A DNA stretch of 64,000 nt. It comes from GCA-2737665 sp044344795 (lineage in GTDB: Bacteria; Bacteroidota; Bacteroidia; Palsa-965). The stretch lies in NCBI GenBank assembly GCA_044344795.1, contig JBIJCF010000005.1, positions 52,556-116,555 of the forward strand, in the 5' to 3' direction. Shown here piece by piece: positions 7,151 through 15,485 of the stretch (position 1 is the first letter of the stretch; the number at the start of each line of letters is the position of its first letter). A model generated the notes under the pieces. That model did no database searches. It worked only from the letters and a program-made list of their open reading frames with translations, and was not told where the DNA came from. Both the position numbers and the translations under genes were made by a program.

Positions 7151-8917
7151 ATGTCCACACGTCAAGAATATTACCGGAAACGCGTTCAACGTTTTGAACA
7201 AGAACTTCATCGTATTGACAAAAAAGTGACCCTGCTGGCTCGACTTCGGCTGGCTGTAATCATCAGTGCTGTGCTTGTTTTATTCTATCAAGCCTATGTC
7301 CCGTATTTCTATATTCCTGTACTGTTTTTAGCAGGGGTGTTTTTGTACTTAGTAAAACTCTTTGCGGAACAACAGGAATTACAACAGCTTATAACCTTTA
7401 AGCTGAAGTTGAATAAACAAGAATTAAATTATGTGGTGTCGCATCAATTCCCCGATTTATTTCCCGTAACGAACCCGCTAACAGAACGAGACGATCTCGA
7501 TATTTTCGGTTCACGTAGTTTATTTCAATGCATCAGTCGCATATCGTCAGTTGCAGGCAGAATTAGATTGTCTCAAAAGCTATCTCCGGAACGCATTCCG
7601 GATGTTGAACATATTCGTCGTGCACAAGAAGCCAATAAAGAACTGGAGCAAAAAGATGAATTTCGTCAACACTTTATCGCGCTGACGAATCACGATTCCG
7701 ATGCAACAATGAATTACGACTCACTCTTGCGATGGGCATCGGAAGTTCCGCGGATGAAGACATCGTATTTCACGTTGCTTCGTTACGCATGGATCATCAT
7801 AAGTATGGGCGGTGCAGCAGCAGCACTTTACTTCGACATGAACTGGTTGTTTACTCCAATTATCATTATTGCTTGGGGAATTAACGGAAGATATAAATCG
7901 TATTGCGATCAACTTAGCGAGACCATAGGTAAATACAACGCGCTGATGAAAAAATATGCAACAGTTTTCCGTTCAATTGAAGAGGAAGATTTTCAGGCGA
8001 GAGCTTTGAAAGAGTTGCAAGCTAAAGCGCTGGACGCAGCTATTGGGGTTAAAGCATTGTCCGATGTTTCGGCGCGCTTCGACAGTCGAAAAAATGTACT
8101 GGGTAATTTCCTGCTGACCACGTTTGGGTTATACGATTTACAATGCATCCACGAAGCAGAACAGTGGCGTAAAAAATATGGTCAACATGTAGCCGAATGG
8201 TTCGACGCCTTAGCAGAAATGGAAGTGTTAGTGAGTACTGCAACGTTTGCATTTAATCATCCTCAATTCGCGACTCCACAATTACTTCAAGGAGAATTAA
8301 ACGTGGAAGCAAAAGACCTATCGCACCCGCTCATTGCACCGGATCGTGTAGTTCCCAACGACATTACATTCGTTGCTCCAACAAAATTACTTCTAGTTAC
8401 AGGCTCCAACATGTCCGGCAAAAGCACCTTTCTACGCACACTTGGATTAAATTTGGTTCTTGCCAATTCAGGTTGCGTAGTTGCCGCATCGCACTTCACA
8501 TATACCCCGGCACCTGTACTAAGTAGCATTCGTGTTACCGATTCACTTGAAGAAAACACCTCATTATTCTTTCAAGAATTAAAACAACTGAAGCACATTC
8601 TGACTCAGTTGCAAAGCGGTCAGCCGGCATTTGTCCTTTTGGATGAAATTCTGCGCGGCACGAATTCAGAAGACAAATACAACGGAGCCTTTCAATTTTT
8701 ACAGAACTTGTTACCACTGCCCGCATTAACAGTATTCGCCACACACGATTTAAAACTATGCAGTATGGAGCAAACGCATGCTCCGGCGGTGAGCAATTAT
8801 AAATTTGAAGGTGTCGTTATGAATGACGAATTACATTTCGCCTATAAAATAGAAAGAGGCATTGTTCAAAACAGAACAGCCTCTTTCCTGATGCGACAAC
8901 TAGGTCTTATCGACTAA
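7151..8917 (+). CDS. MutS-related ATPase with N-terminal membrane helices
   Basis: 588 residues. Start chosen at 7151 because longer in-frame extension runs through a terminator, and a -7-like TACCTTTA lies at 7138-7145. N-terminus: a coiled segment, then two membrane helices (about 35-80); another hydrophobic pair near 210-245. The C-terminal third is the MutS ATPase core: Walker A TGSNMSGKST with K424, Walker B FVLLDE, and FATHD. The mismatch-recognition and connector domains of MutS are absent, and so is the Smr domain of MutS2. This membrane-associated family is common in Bacteroidota and its function is not established; DNA repair is not safely inferred. It overlaps glyS by 4 bases at the convergent ends. 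Confidence 0.88.
   Translation: MSTRQEYYRKRVQRFEQELHRIDKKVTLLARLRLAVIISAVLVLFYQAYVPYFYIPVLFLAGVFLYLVKLFAEQQELQQLITFKLKLNKQELNYVVSHQFPDLFPVTNPLTERDDLDIFGSRSLFQCISRISSVAGRIRLSQKLSPERIPDVEHIRRAQEANKELEQKDEFRQHFIALTNHDSDATMNYDSLLRWASEVPRMKTSYFTLLRYAWIIISMGGAAAALYFDMNWLFTPIIIIAWGINGRYKSYCDQLSETIGKYNALMKKYATVFRSIEEEDFQARALKELQAKALDAAIGVKALSDVSARFDSRKNVLGNFLLTTFGLYDLQCIHEAEQWRKKYGQHVAEWFDALAEMEVLVSTATFAFNHPQFATPQLLQGELNVEAKDLSHPLIAPDRVVPNDITFVAPTKLLLVTGSNMSGKSTFLRTLGLNLVLANSGCVVAASHFTYTPAPVLSSIRVTDSLEENTSLFFQELKQLKHILTQLQSGQPAFVLLDEILRGTNSEDKYNGAFQFLQNLLPLPALTVFATHDLKLCSMEQTHAPAVSNYKFEGVVMNDELHFAYKIERGIVQNRTASFLMRQLGLID
8852..8887 (-). terminator. Candidate glyS terminator embedded in the MutS-like coding region
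   Basis: Hairpin with arms GAAAGAGGC/GCCTCTTTC, continued after a 2-base bulge by TGTTC/GAACA with loop AAAACA. On the minus strand it lies 27 bases beyond the glyS stop and is followed by a T-rich stretch. It sits wholly inside the convergent coding sequence. Confidence 0.5.
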
Positions 8918-10455
8918 GCTAATTTTTTAAGCACATGCTTCATGCTCACTCGGGCATCGATAATTTCAGACAATCGATCGATTGCTACGCGCTCCTGTTT
9001 CATGGTATCACGTTCACGAATTGTTACCGTATTATCTTCAAGTGTTTTATGATCAACAGTGATGCAATATGGCGTGCCAATTGCATCCTGACGACGATAA
9101 CGTTTACCGATGGTATCCTTCTCTTCCGAAGTGATGATGTGATCATACTTTAATAAATCCATTACTTCTTTGGCCTTCTCCGGTAAACCATCTTTGTTCA
9201 ACAAGGGCAACACAGCAGCTTTAATCGGAGCTAAAAATGCAGGAAGGTTTAGAACAACACGTTCACTTCCGTCATCCAGTTTTTCTTCAGTATATGCAGT
9301 TGACATTATCGCCAAAAACATACGATCCAATCCGATTGAAGTTTCTACCACATATGGAACATAATTCTGATTCAGTTCCGGATCAAAGTACTGCAACTTC
9401 TTTCCCGAGAATTTTTCATGATTCGCCAAATCGAAATCGGTACGCGAGTGAATACCTTCCAACTCCTTGAATCCAAATGGAAATTCAAATTCGATATCAC
9501 ATGCTGCGTCGGCGTAGTGTGCTAACTTGATGTGATCATGGAAACGATACTTGGACGCATCAAAGCCCATAGCGCGATGCCAGCTCATTCGCGTTGCCTT
9601 CCATTGTTCGTACCATTCCTTCTGAGTTCCGGGACGCACGAAGAATTGCATTTCCATCTGTTCAAACTCACGCATACGGAAAATGAATTGTCGCGCTACA
9701 ATCTCGTTACGAAATGCTTTTCCTGTTTGCGCAATACCAAAAGGAATTTTCATTCGTCCTGTCTTTTGCACATTCAGAAAATTCACGAAAATTCCCTGTG
9801 CTGTTTCCGGACGCAAATAAATCGTACTGGAATCTTCAGCGACAGAACCTACCTGTGTGCCAAACATTAAATTGAATTGGCGCACATCTGTCCAATTGCG
9901 TGTTCCCGAAATCGGACAAACAATTTCGAGGTCAACAATAATCTGTTTCATTTCAGCCATGTCATTATTTTCCATTGCTGTTTTGAAACGCGTATTGATC
10001 TCATCAATCTTCTTTTGATATTCTACTACACGACCATTCGTGGAGCGGAACATCGCTTCATCAAAGTTTTCAAATCGTTTCGCCGCCTTCTCAACTTCCT
10101 TCTTGATCTTATCTTCCAACTTAGCAGCAGCATCTTCAATTAACACATCAGCACGATAACGCTTTTTCGAATCTTTATTATCGATCAACGGATCGTTAAA
10201 AGCATCCACGTGACCTGAAGCTTTCCATGTTGTAGGATGCATAAAGATTGCCGCATCAATGCCTACAATATTCTCGTTCATCTGCACCATGGCACGCCAC
10301 CAGAACTCGCGAATATTTTTTTTCAATTCCGCTCCGTTTTGACCATAATCGTATACTGCACTTAATCCGTCGTAAATTTCACTGGACGGAAAAATAAAAC
10401 CGTATTCCTTTGCGTGAGAAATGATATTTTTAAAGAGATCTTCTTGATTTGCCAT
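8914..10455 (-). CDS. glyS: Glycine--tRNA ligase
   Basis: 513 residues. Class II aminoacyl-tRNA synthetase of the alpha2 (eukaryote/archaea-like, single-chain) type that charges tRNA-Gly. Visible: an N-terminal catalytic segment (GFIFPSSEIYDGLSAVYDYGQNG), the LRPETAQGIFVNF motif, motif 2 with FRNEI and RMREFEQMEMQFF, and the C-terminal anticodon-binding domain (from about 415, with DHKTLEDNTVTIRERD). The start is the ATG at 10455; an upstream TTG at 10464 is less likely because TATCTTTG lies at 10462-10469. That would make the 5' leader very short. Length is normal for this family. Confidence 0.96.
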   Translation of the reverse strand: MANQEDLFKNIISHAKEYGFIFPSSEIYDGLSAVYDYGQNGAELKKNIREFWWRAMVQMNENIVGIDAAIFMHPTTWKASGHVDAFNDPLIDNKDSKKRYRADVLIEDAAAKLEDKIKKEVEKAAKRFENFDEAMFRSTNGRVVEYQKKIDEINTRFKTAMENNDMAEMKQIIVDLEIVCPISGTRNWTDVRQFNLMFGTQVGSVAEDSSTIYLRPETAQGIFVNFLNVQKTGRMKIPFGIAQTGKAFRNEIVARQFIFRMREFEQMEMQFFVRPGTQKEWYEQWKATRMSWHRAMGFDASKYRFHDHIKLAHYADAACDIEFEFPFGFKELEGIHSRTDFDLANHEKFSGKKLQYFDPELNQNYVPYVVETSIGLDRMFLAIMSTAYTEEKLDDGSERVVLNLPAFLAPIKAAVLPLLNKDGLPEKAKEVMDLLKYDHIITSEEKDTIGKRYRRQDAIGTPYCITVDHKTLEDNTVTIRERDTMKQERVAIDRLSEIIDARVSMKHVLKKLA

Positions 10456-10461
10456 AGGTCG

Positions 10462-10469
10462 CAAAGATA
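10462..10469 (-). promoter_or_regulatory. glyS -7 promoter element TATCTTTG
   Basis: Exact TAnnTTTG on the minus strand, ending 6 bases before the glyS ATG. Transcription would start at or just before the start codon. Confidence 0.65.
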
Positions 10470-10715
10470 ACCGATTGGACGGTTTTATTTGAAGTAGTCC
10501 TCATTGAATTTCGGGTCCTCCTCTTATGACTTACGACTATAAAAAGAAAGCAACTTCTTCCAACCGCCATGCCTGAAGCTGGAGCTGTGCGATCGTATTT
10601 TTCTTTTATCCGATTTATTCTCTAAACAAATGTTAGAGTCAATGTTAAGTGTAACTATTGAGATAATGCAGACAATAACAACATCGACAACGACAGCAGA
10701 TTGTTTTTGAGGTAC

Positions 10716-10723
10716 TATCTTTG
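10716..10723 (+). promoter_or_regulatory. -7 promoter element TATCTTTG of the DUF3109 gene
   Basis: Exact TAnnTTTG ending 4 bases before the ATG at 10728, suggesting a leaderless or nearly leaderless mRNA. The 260 bases between here and glyS hold no other gene that I can support. Confidence 0.65.
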
Positions 10724-10727
10724 TCGT

Positions 10728-11291
10728 ATGATAGAAATTGGCAGAACACTCGTTTCTGATGATGTAGTAGAAAAACAGTTTGTGTGCGACCTCAACGCGT
10801 GCAAAGGAGCCTGTTGCGTACATGGCGATTCAGGGGCTCCACTCGAATCCGGCGAAGAACAAGTATTGGAAGCCATCTATCCGGCGATTGAACCATATCT
10901 TACCGATAAAGGCAAGAAGGCCATTGCAAAACAAGGCAAGTGGATTATTGACGGCGATGGTGATAAAGTAACGCCGCTTGTTGCCGCAGGTAAAGAATGT
11001 GCGTATACGATTTTTGAGAACGGCACGGCATTTTGCGGTATAGAAAAAGCATGGCGTGACGGTAAAGTTGGATTTCAAAAACCCGTCTCTTGTCACTTGT
11101 ATCCGGTTCGTATTACAACGTACAAAAAGTTTGATGCCGTGAATTACGAGACCTGGGACATTTGTAAACCCGCGTGTGCTTGCGGAGAAAAATTAAAAGT
11201 TCCCGTGTACAAATTCGTAAAAGAAGCCCTCATTCGTAAATACGGGAAAAAGTGGTACGACGCACTGGATGAAGCTGCGAAGTTGATGTGA
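10728..11291 (+). CDS. DUF3109 family cysteine-rich protein
   Basis: 187 residues from the ATG at 10728; an upstream in-frame start at 10701 is rejected because the promoter element overlaps it. Matches DUF3109, conserved in Bacteroidota: an N-terminal cysteine cluster (C20, C25, C29, C30 in FVCDLNACKGACC), an ECAYTIFENGTAFCGIEKA segment, a SCHLYPVR segment and a C-terminal CKPACACG. Cysteine spacing suggests metal or iron-sulfur binding, as in the related YkgJ/UPF0153 families; this is inference and the function is unknown. Monocistronic. Confidence 0.88.
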   Translation: MIEIGRTLVSDDVVEKQFVCDLNACKGACCVHGDSGAPLESGEEQVLEAIYPAIEPYLTDKGKKAIAKQGKWIIDGDGDKVTPLVAAGKECAYTIFENGTAFCGIEKAWRDGKVGFQKPVSCHLYPVRITTYKKFDAVNYETWDICKPACACGEKLKVPVYKFVKEALIRKYGKKWYDALDEAAKLM

Positions 11292-11661
11292 ATCGTCGGA
11301 TTGATTCGTCACGATTTTCATGCGTAATGTCATGTAAATTGTTTTACCTATTTCAATAACGTTTTCTACATGTTACAGCGACAATATTTGCAACTACTTA
11401 ACCTGTTTTTTTATTAAAATTTACATACGCTATCTGACCTCCCCGTCGTTATTGAAAAAGGGTGGTTTTATTACGCGTTATCAACAAGGATCGTTACGCC
11501 TGTGTGTTCAAAACTTCGGGATTTTGTTAATGGAATAGACTTGACTAGTCCGACTCATTTGCAAAAATTTGTTGTCGGTGAATGTGCCGAACACCTTACT
11601 TGCTAAGTGCTTCATATCAAACACCTTAAAGAAAATCAGCAGGCCATACGCCTGCTTTTTT
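11292..11661 (+). promoter_or_regulatory. Non-coding 5' region of nrdBA with terminator; possible attenuated leader
   Basis: 430 bases between DUF3109 and nrdB without a gene. Its 3' part holds short pairings that compete for GTCGG at about 11575: with CCGAC upstream or with CCGAAC downstream. It ends in an intrinsic terminator (11638-11661) 60 bases before the nrdB start. It may be a regulated leader of the ribonucleotide reductase operon, an independent small RNA, or just the end of the upstream transcript. No known riboswitch core is recognisable. Confidence 0.35.
11638..11661 (+). terminator. Intrinsic terminator upstream of nrdB
   Basis: 7-bp perfect stem AGCAGGC/GCCTGCT, loop CATAC, six T. 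Located 60 bases before nrdB and ~345 bases after the previous gene. Confidence 0.78.
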
Positions 11662-11720
11662 CGCCAGAAGAACCTGACCTTCAATAAATTAAGAATATAA
11701 ATCGCATTAACAGCGCAGTT

Positions 11721-12698
11721 ATGGCAGAAGTGAACGAACCAATTTTAGCCGAGAACAAAGACCGCTTTGTTCTCTTCCCGATCAAGCACCGTGACATTTG
11801 GGATATGTATAAAAAAGCTGAAGCTAGTTTCTGGACTGCTGAAGAAATTGATCTTTCTGCTGACTTAACTGACTGGGCAAATAAGCTGAATGACGACGAA
11901 CGTTTCTTTATCAAAAACGTGCTCGCATTTTTTGCGGCGTCTGACGGCATTGTGAATGAAAACCTTGCGATCAACTTCATGAATGAAGTACAGTATCCTG
12001 AAGGTCGTTGCTTCTACGGTTATCAAATCATGATTGAAAACATCCACAGCGAAACCTACTCGTTGTTGATCGATACGTATATCAAAGATCCTGCAGAGAA
12101 AGACAGTTTATTCCACGCTATCGAAACCGTTCCTGCAGTAAAAGAAAAAGCAGAGTGGGCGTTGCGTTGGATTTCCAACGGAACCTTTGCAGAGCGCTTG
12201 ATCGCCTTCGCAGCAGTAGAAGGCATTTTCTTTAGCGGATCATTCTGTTCTATCTTCTGGTTGAAGAAGCGTGGTTTAATGCCGGGCTTGTCCTTCTCCA
12301 ACGAATTGATTTCTCGCGACGAAGGTTTACACTGCGACTTTGCTTGCTTGCTGTATACAGCACACTTAGAAAATCGTTTGCCTGAAGAGCGCGTAACTGA
12401 AATCATCACCAACGCAGTTGCAATCGAGAAAATGTTCGTGACGGATTCCTTGCCGGTGAAATTGATCGGTATGAATTCCGAATTGATGTGTCAGTACATT
12501 GAGTTTGTTGCAGACCGACTGTTGTTGGCATTAGGATGCCAGAAAGTATATAACGCAACAAATCCGTTTGACTTCATGGAAATGATTTCCCTGCAAGGCA
12601 AAACCAACTTCTTCGAAAAGCGTGTTGCTGAATACCAGAAAGCCGGAGTTACATCCGATCGTTCACAAAACGTATTCAGCCTGGACGAAGATTTTTAA
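11721..12698 (+). CDS. nrdB: Ribonucleoside-diphosphate reductase, beta subunit (class I R2)
   Basis: 325 residues. Small subunit that holds the di-metal centre and radical used by NrdA to reduce ribonucleotides. Ferritin-like helices with the ligand set in order: an EEID segment near 41-44, E106-x-x-H109-x-x-x-Y113 (ENIHSETY; Y113 is at the radical-tyrosine position), a glutamate in AVEGIFF, and E-x-x-H in DEGLHCDF. The C-terminal tail ends in SLDEDF, the peptide that docks to NrdA. Having the tyrosine argues for a tyrosyl-radical class Ia/b enzyme. nrdA follows after 51 bases without a terminator. Confidence 0.97.
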   Translation: MAEVNEPILAENKDRFVLFPIKHRDIWDMYKKAEASFWTAEEIDLSADLTDWANKLNDDERFFIKNVLAFFAASDGIVNENLAINFMNEVQYPEGRCFYGYQIMIENIHSETYSLLIDTYIKDPAEKDSLFHAIETVPAVKEKAEWALRWISNGTFAERLIAFAAVEGIFFSGSFCSIFWLKKRGLMPGLSFSNELISRDEGLHCDFACLLYTAHLENRLPEERVTEIITNAVAIEKMFVTDSLPVKLIGMNSELMCQYIEFVADRLLLALGCQKVYNATNPFDFMEMISLQGKTNFFEKRVAEYQKAGVTSDRSQNVFSLDEDF

Positions 12699-12749
12699 AC
12701 CAAGAGACCAATCAACTACTTATAAGAACCCTTACGAAATATAAAGCCT

Positions 12750-15128
12750 ATGTATGTAATTAAGCGCGACGGCAGCAAAGAGTCAGTGAAGTTTGATAAG
12801 ATCACTGCGCGAATTCAAAAATTGTGCTACGCACTGGATCCGGTGCACGTTAACCCGGTGGAAGTAGCGATGAAAGTTATTCAAGGGATTTATCCCGGAG
12901 TAACGACCAGCGAGCTGGACAGTCTTGCGGCTGAGATCGCGGCTTCATTAACCGTGAAACATCCTGACTATGCGTTGCTGGCTTCCCGCATTGCAGTTTC
13001 CAACTTGCATAAAAACACCGAGAAGTCGTTTTCGAAAACCATGGAGTTGTTGTACAACTATGTGGATCCGAAAACCAATCAGCGTGCTTCTTTAGTTGCA
13101 GATGACGTTTTTGAAATCATTAAGAACAACGCGCAGATTTTGGATTCATCCATTATCTACGATCGTGATTTCGGTTATGATTACTTTGGGTTCAAAACAT
13201 TGGAGCGCTCGTACTTGCTGAAAATTAACGGCAAAATAGCGGAACGTCCGCAACACATGCTAATGCGTGTTTCTGTGGGTATTCACAAAGAAGATATCGA
13301 TGCGGCAATCGAAACATACAACTTGATGAGTGAGCGTTGGTTTACACATGCTACTCCAACGTTGTTTAATTCGGGTACACCAAAACCGCAAATGTCTTCT
13401 TGCTTTTTATTACAAGTTAAAGATGACAGTATCGATGGTATCTACGATAGTTTGAAGAGCTGCGCGAAAATTTCACAGAGTGCGGGCGGTATCGGCTTAA
13501 GCATTCACAACGTGCGTGCAACAGGCTCATACATCAAAGGCACTAACGGAACATCCAACGGCATCATCCCGATGTTGCGTGTATTCAACGATACAGCACG
13601 TTATGTGGATCAAGGCGGTGGAAAGCGTAAAGGTTCTTTCGCTATTTACCTGGAGCCGTGGCATGCTGATATTTTCGAATTCCTCGACTTGCGTAAGAAC
13701 AACGGTAAAGAAGAAATGCGCGCACGTGATTTATTCACTGCGTTGTGGATTCCTGATTTGTTCATGAAGCGCGTGAAAGAAAATGGCTCATGGTCATTGT
13801 TCTGTCCTAACGAAGCACCGGGCTTGTATGATACTTGGGGTGAAGAATTTGAAAAGTTGTACGAACGTTACGAGCAGGAAGGTCGTCAACGCAAAACTAT
13901 CAAAGCGCAGGATTTATGGTTCGCAGTTATGGAAGCGCAAATCGAAACAGGCAACCCATACATGTTGTATAAAGATGCCTGCAACGGTAAGAGCAACCAG
14001 CAGAACCTGGGAACTATCAAGTCGTCCAACTTGTGTACGGAAATCATCGAGTATACTGCTCCGGATGAAATCGCGGTATGTAACCTGGCTTCATTAGCAT
14101 TACCACGTTTCGTTGATACAGAAAAAGGCGAATTCGATCATCAGCGCTTGTTCGATGTAACGTACGTTGTTACACGTAACCTGAACAAGATCATCGACAA
14201 CAACTACTATCCGGTTCCTGAAGCACGTCGTTCCAACATGCGTCATCGTCCAATCGGATTAGGCGTGCAAGGTTTGGCAGATGCCTTCATCTTGTTGCGC
14301 ATGGCATTCGATAGCCCGGAAGCGCGTCAGTTGAACAAGGAAATTCACGAGACGATTTATTACGCTGCAATGACTGCTTCGAAGGATTTGGCGAAAGCAC
14401 AAGGACCTTACGAAACGTATGCAGGCTCACCGGTTTCAAAAGGAATCTTCCAGTTCGATATGTGGGGCGTAACACCAAGCAATCGCTGGGAATGGGATAT
14501 TTTGCGTGAAGAAGTGAAAACACACGGAGTTCGCAACTCTCTGTTATTAGCGCCAATGCCAACAGCTTCTACATCACAAATCTTAGGTAATAACGAATGT
14601 TTCGAGCCATATACTTCTAATATTTACACGCGTCGTGTATTGTCCGGAGAATTTGTGGTGGTGAATAAGCACTTGTTGAAAGACCTTGTGAAGTTGGGCT
14701 TGTGGAATGACAACCTGAAAAATAAAATCATTGCTGCTAACGGATCCATTCAAGACATTCCTGAGGTTCCGGAAAACATCAAGGATATTTACCGCACAGT
14801 TTGGGAAGTACCACAACGTGCATTGATTGATATGGCGGCTGATCGTGGCGCATATATCTGCCAGTCACAGTCGCTGAACTTGTTTGTAAGCAATCCAAAC
14901 TTCGCTAAGTTGACTTCTATGCACTTCTACGCATGGGAGCGTGGCTTGAAAACAGGTATGTACTACTTGCGCACAAAAGCTGCTGCTGACGCCATTAAGT
15001 TTACAGTGGATCAGGCTGCGTTGTCTATCCCTGCGCCAAATGCTGAACCGGTAAGTATTGAGCAACGTCAGGCAGAAATTGCTTGCTCGCTCGACAATCC
15101 GGATGCTTGTGAGTCTTGCAGCGGATAA
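12750..15128 (+). CDS. nrdA: Ribonucleoside-diphosphate reductase, alpha subunit (class I R1)
   Basis: 792 residues. Catalytic subunit. N-terminal ATP cone (about 1-95, starting MYVIKRDGSKESVKFDKI) for allosteric control of activity. The catalytic barrel has SSCFL with the first redox cysteine, the SSNLCTEI segment with the Asn/Cys/Glu active-site trio, the second redox cysteine in AVCNLASLALP, and the phosphate-binding PMPTASTSQILGNNECFEP. The C-terminal CESCSG carries the cysteine pair that re-reduces the active site. Length and features match class Ia enzymes. Operon with nrdB; terminator at 15161. Confidence 0.97.
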   Translation: MYVIKRDGSKESVKFDKITARIQKLCYALDPVHVNPVEVAMKVIQGIYPGVTTSELDSLAAEIAASLTVKHPDYALLASRIAVSNLHKNTEKSFSKTMELLYNYVDPKTNQRASLVADDVFEIIKNNAQILDSSIIYDRDFGYDYFGFKTLERSYLLKINGKIAERPQHMLMRVSVGIHKEDIDAAIETYNLMSERWFTHATPTLFNSGTPKPQMSSCFLLQVKDDSIDGIYDSLKSCAKISQSAGGIGLSIHNVRATGSYIKGTNGTSNGIIPMLRVFNDTARYVDQGGGKRKGSFAIYLEPWHADIFEFLDLRKNNGKEEMRARDLFTALWIPDLFMKRVKENGSWSLFCPNEAPGLYDTWGEEFEKLYERYEQEGRQRKTIKAQDLWFAVMEAQIETGNPYMLYKDACNGKSNQQNLGTIKSSNLCTEIIEYTAPDEIAVCNLASLALPRFVDTEKGEFDHQRLFDVTYVVTRNLNKIIDNNYYPVPEARRSNMRHRPIGLGVQGLADAFILLRMAFDSPEARQLNKEIHETIYYAAMTASKDLAKAQGPYETYAGSPVSKGIFQFDMWGVTPSNRWEWDILREEVKTHGVRNSLLLAPMPTASTSQILGNNECFEPYTSNIYTRRVLSGEFVVVNKHLLKDLVKLGLWNDNLKNKIIAANGSIQDIPEVPENIKDIYRTVWEVPQRALIDMAADRGAYICQSQSLNLFVSNPNFAKLTSMHFYAWERGLKTGMYYLRTKAAADAIKFTVDQAALSIPAPNAEPVSIEQRQAEIACSLDNPDACESCSG

Positions 15129-15160
15129 TTCGCCTGCTTGGTTTTTTGAAGTTGATTTTC

Positions 15161-15189
15161 AAGGGCTGTCGTTAATGCGACAGCCCTTT
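15161..15189 (+). terminator. Intrinsic terminator after nrdA
   Basis: 11-bp perfect stem AAGGGCTGTCG/CGACAGCCCTT with loop TTAATG; short T-run. 33 bases after the nrdA stop. Confidence 0.82.
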
Positions 15190-15297
15190 CTGTTGAATGC
15201 AGAAAACAGTAAATTTGAACCAACAACAAATGAAACGAATGAGATAAAACAAAATACAGTCTAAATGACTGACATATAATATTGCGTTTAGCAACTC

Positions 15298-15410
15298 CTG
15301 TAGCTGAAAACTAGGAATCTTCAAACAAACAGAGTAAGTGCATAAACGCTCACGCAAGGCGTGGGCTTTATCATTTTCTGTTTGTGGGCATCCTAGTGCC
15401 TCAGCTACGG
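15298..15410 (+). ncRNA. Rod-shaped candidate non-coding RNA
   Basis: Four stems nested on one axis. Outer 10 bp 15298-15307 with 15401-15410 (one G-U); 7 bp 15310-15316 with 15391-15397 (ACTAGGA/TCCTAGT); 8 bp 15325-15332 with 15378-15385 (ACAAACAG/CTGTTTGT); inner 8 bp 15348-15355 with 15359-15366 (GCTCACGC/GCGTGGGC, one G-U). Internal loops separate them. A weak promoter-like TAATATTG lies just upstream (about 15277-15284). The arrangement resembles long rod RNAs such as 6S RNA, but I cannot identify the family. The LamG gene starts 76 bases further on, so it could also be a leader element. Confidence 0.45.
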
Positions 15411-15485
15411 AATGGTAACTGTCCCAAGCTGATTTTTTATACTAACTCTGCTGCGGGGCAGAGTAGAATAAAACAAACTTCAAAA

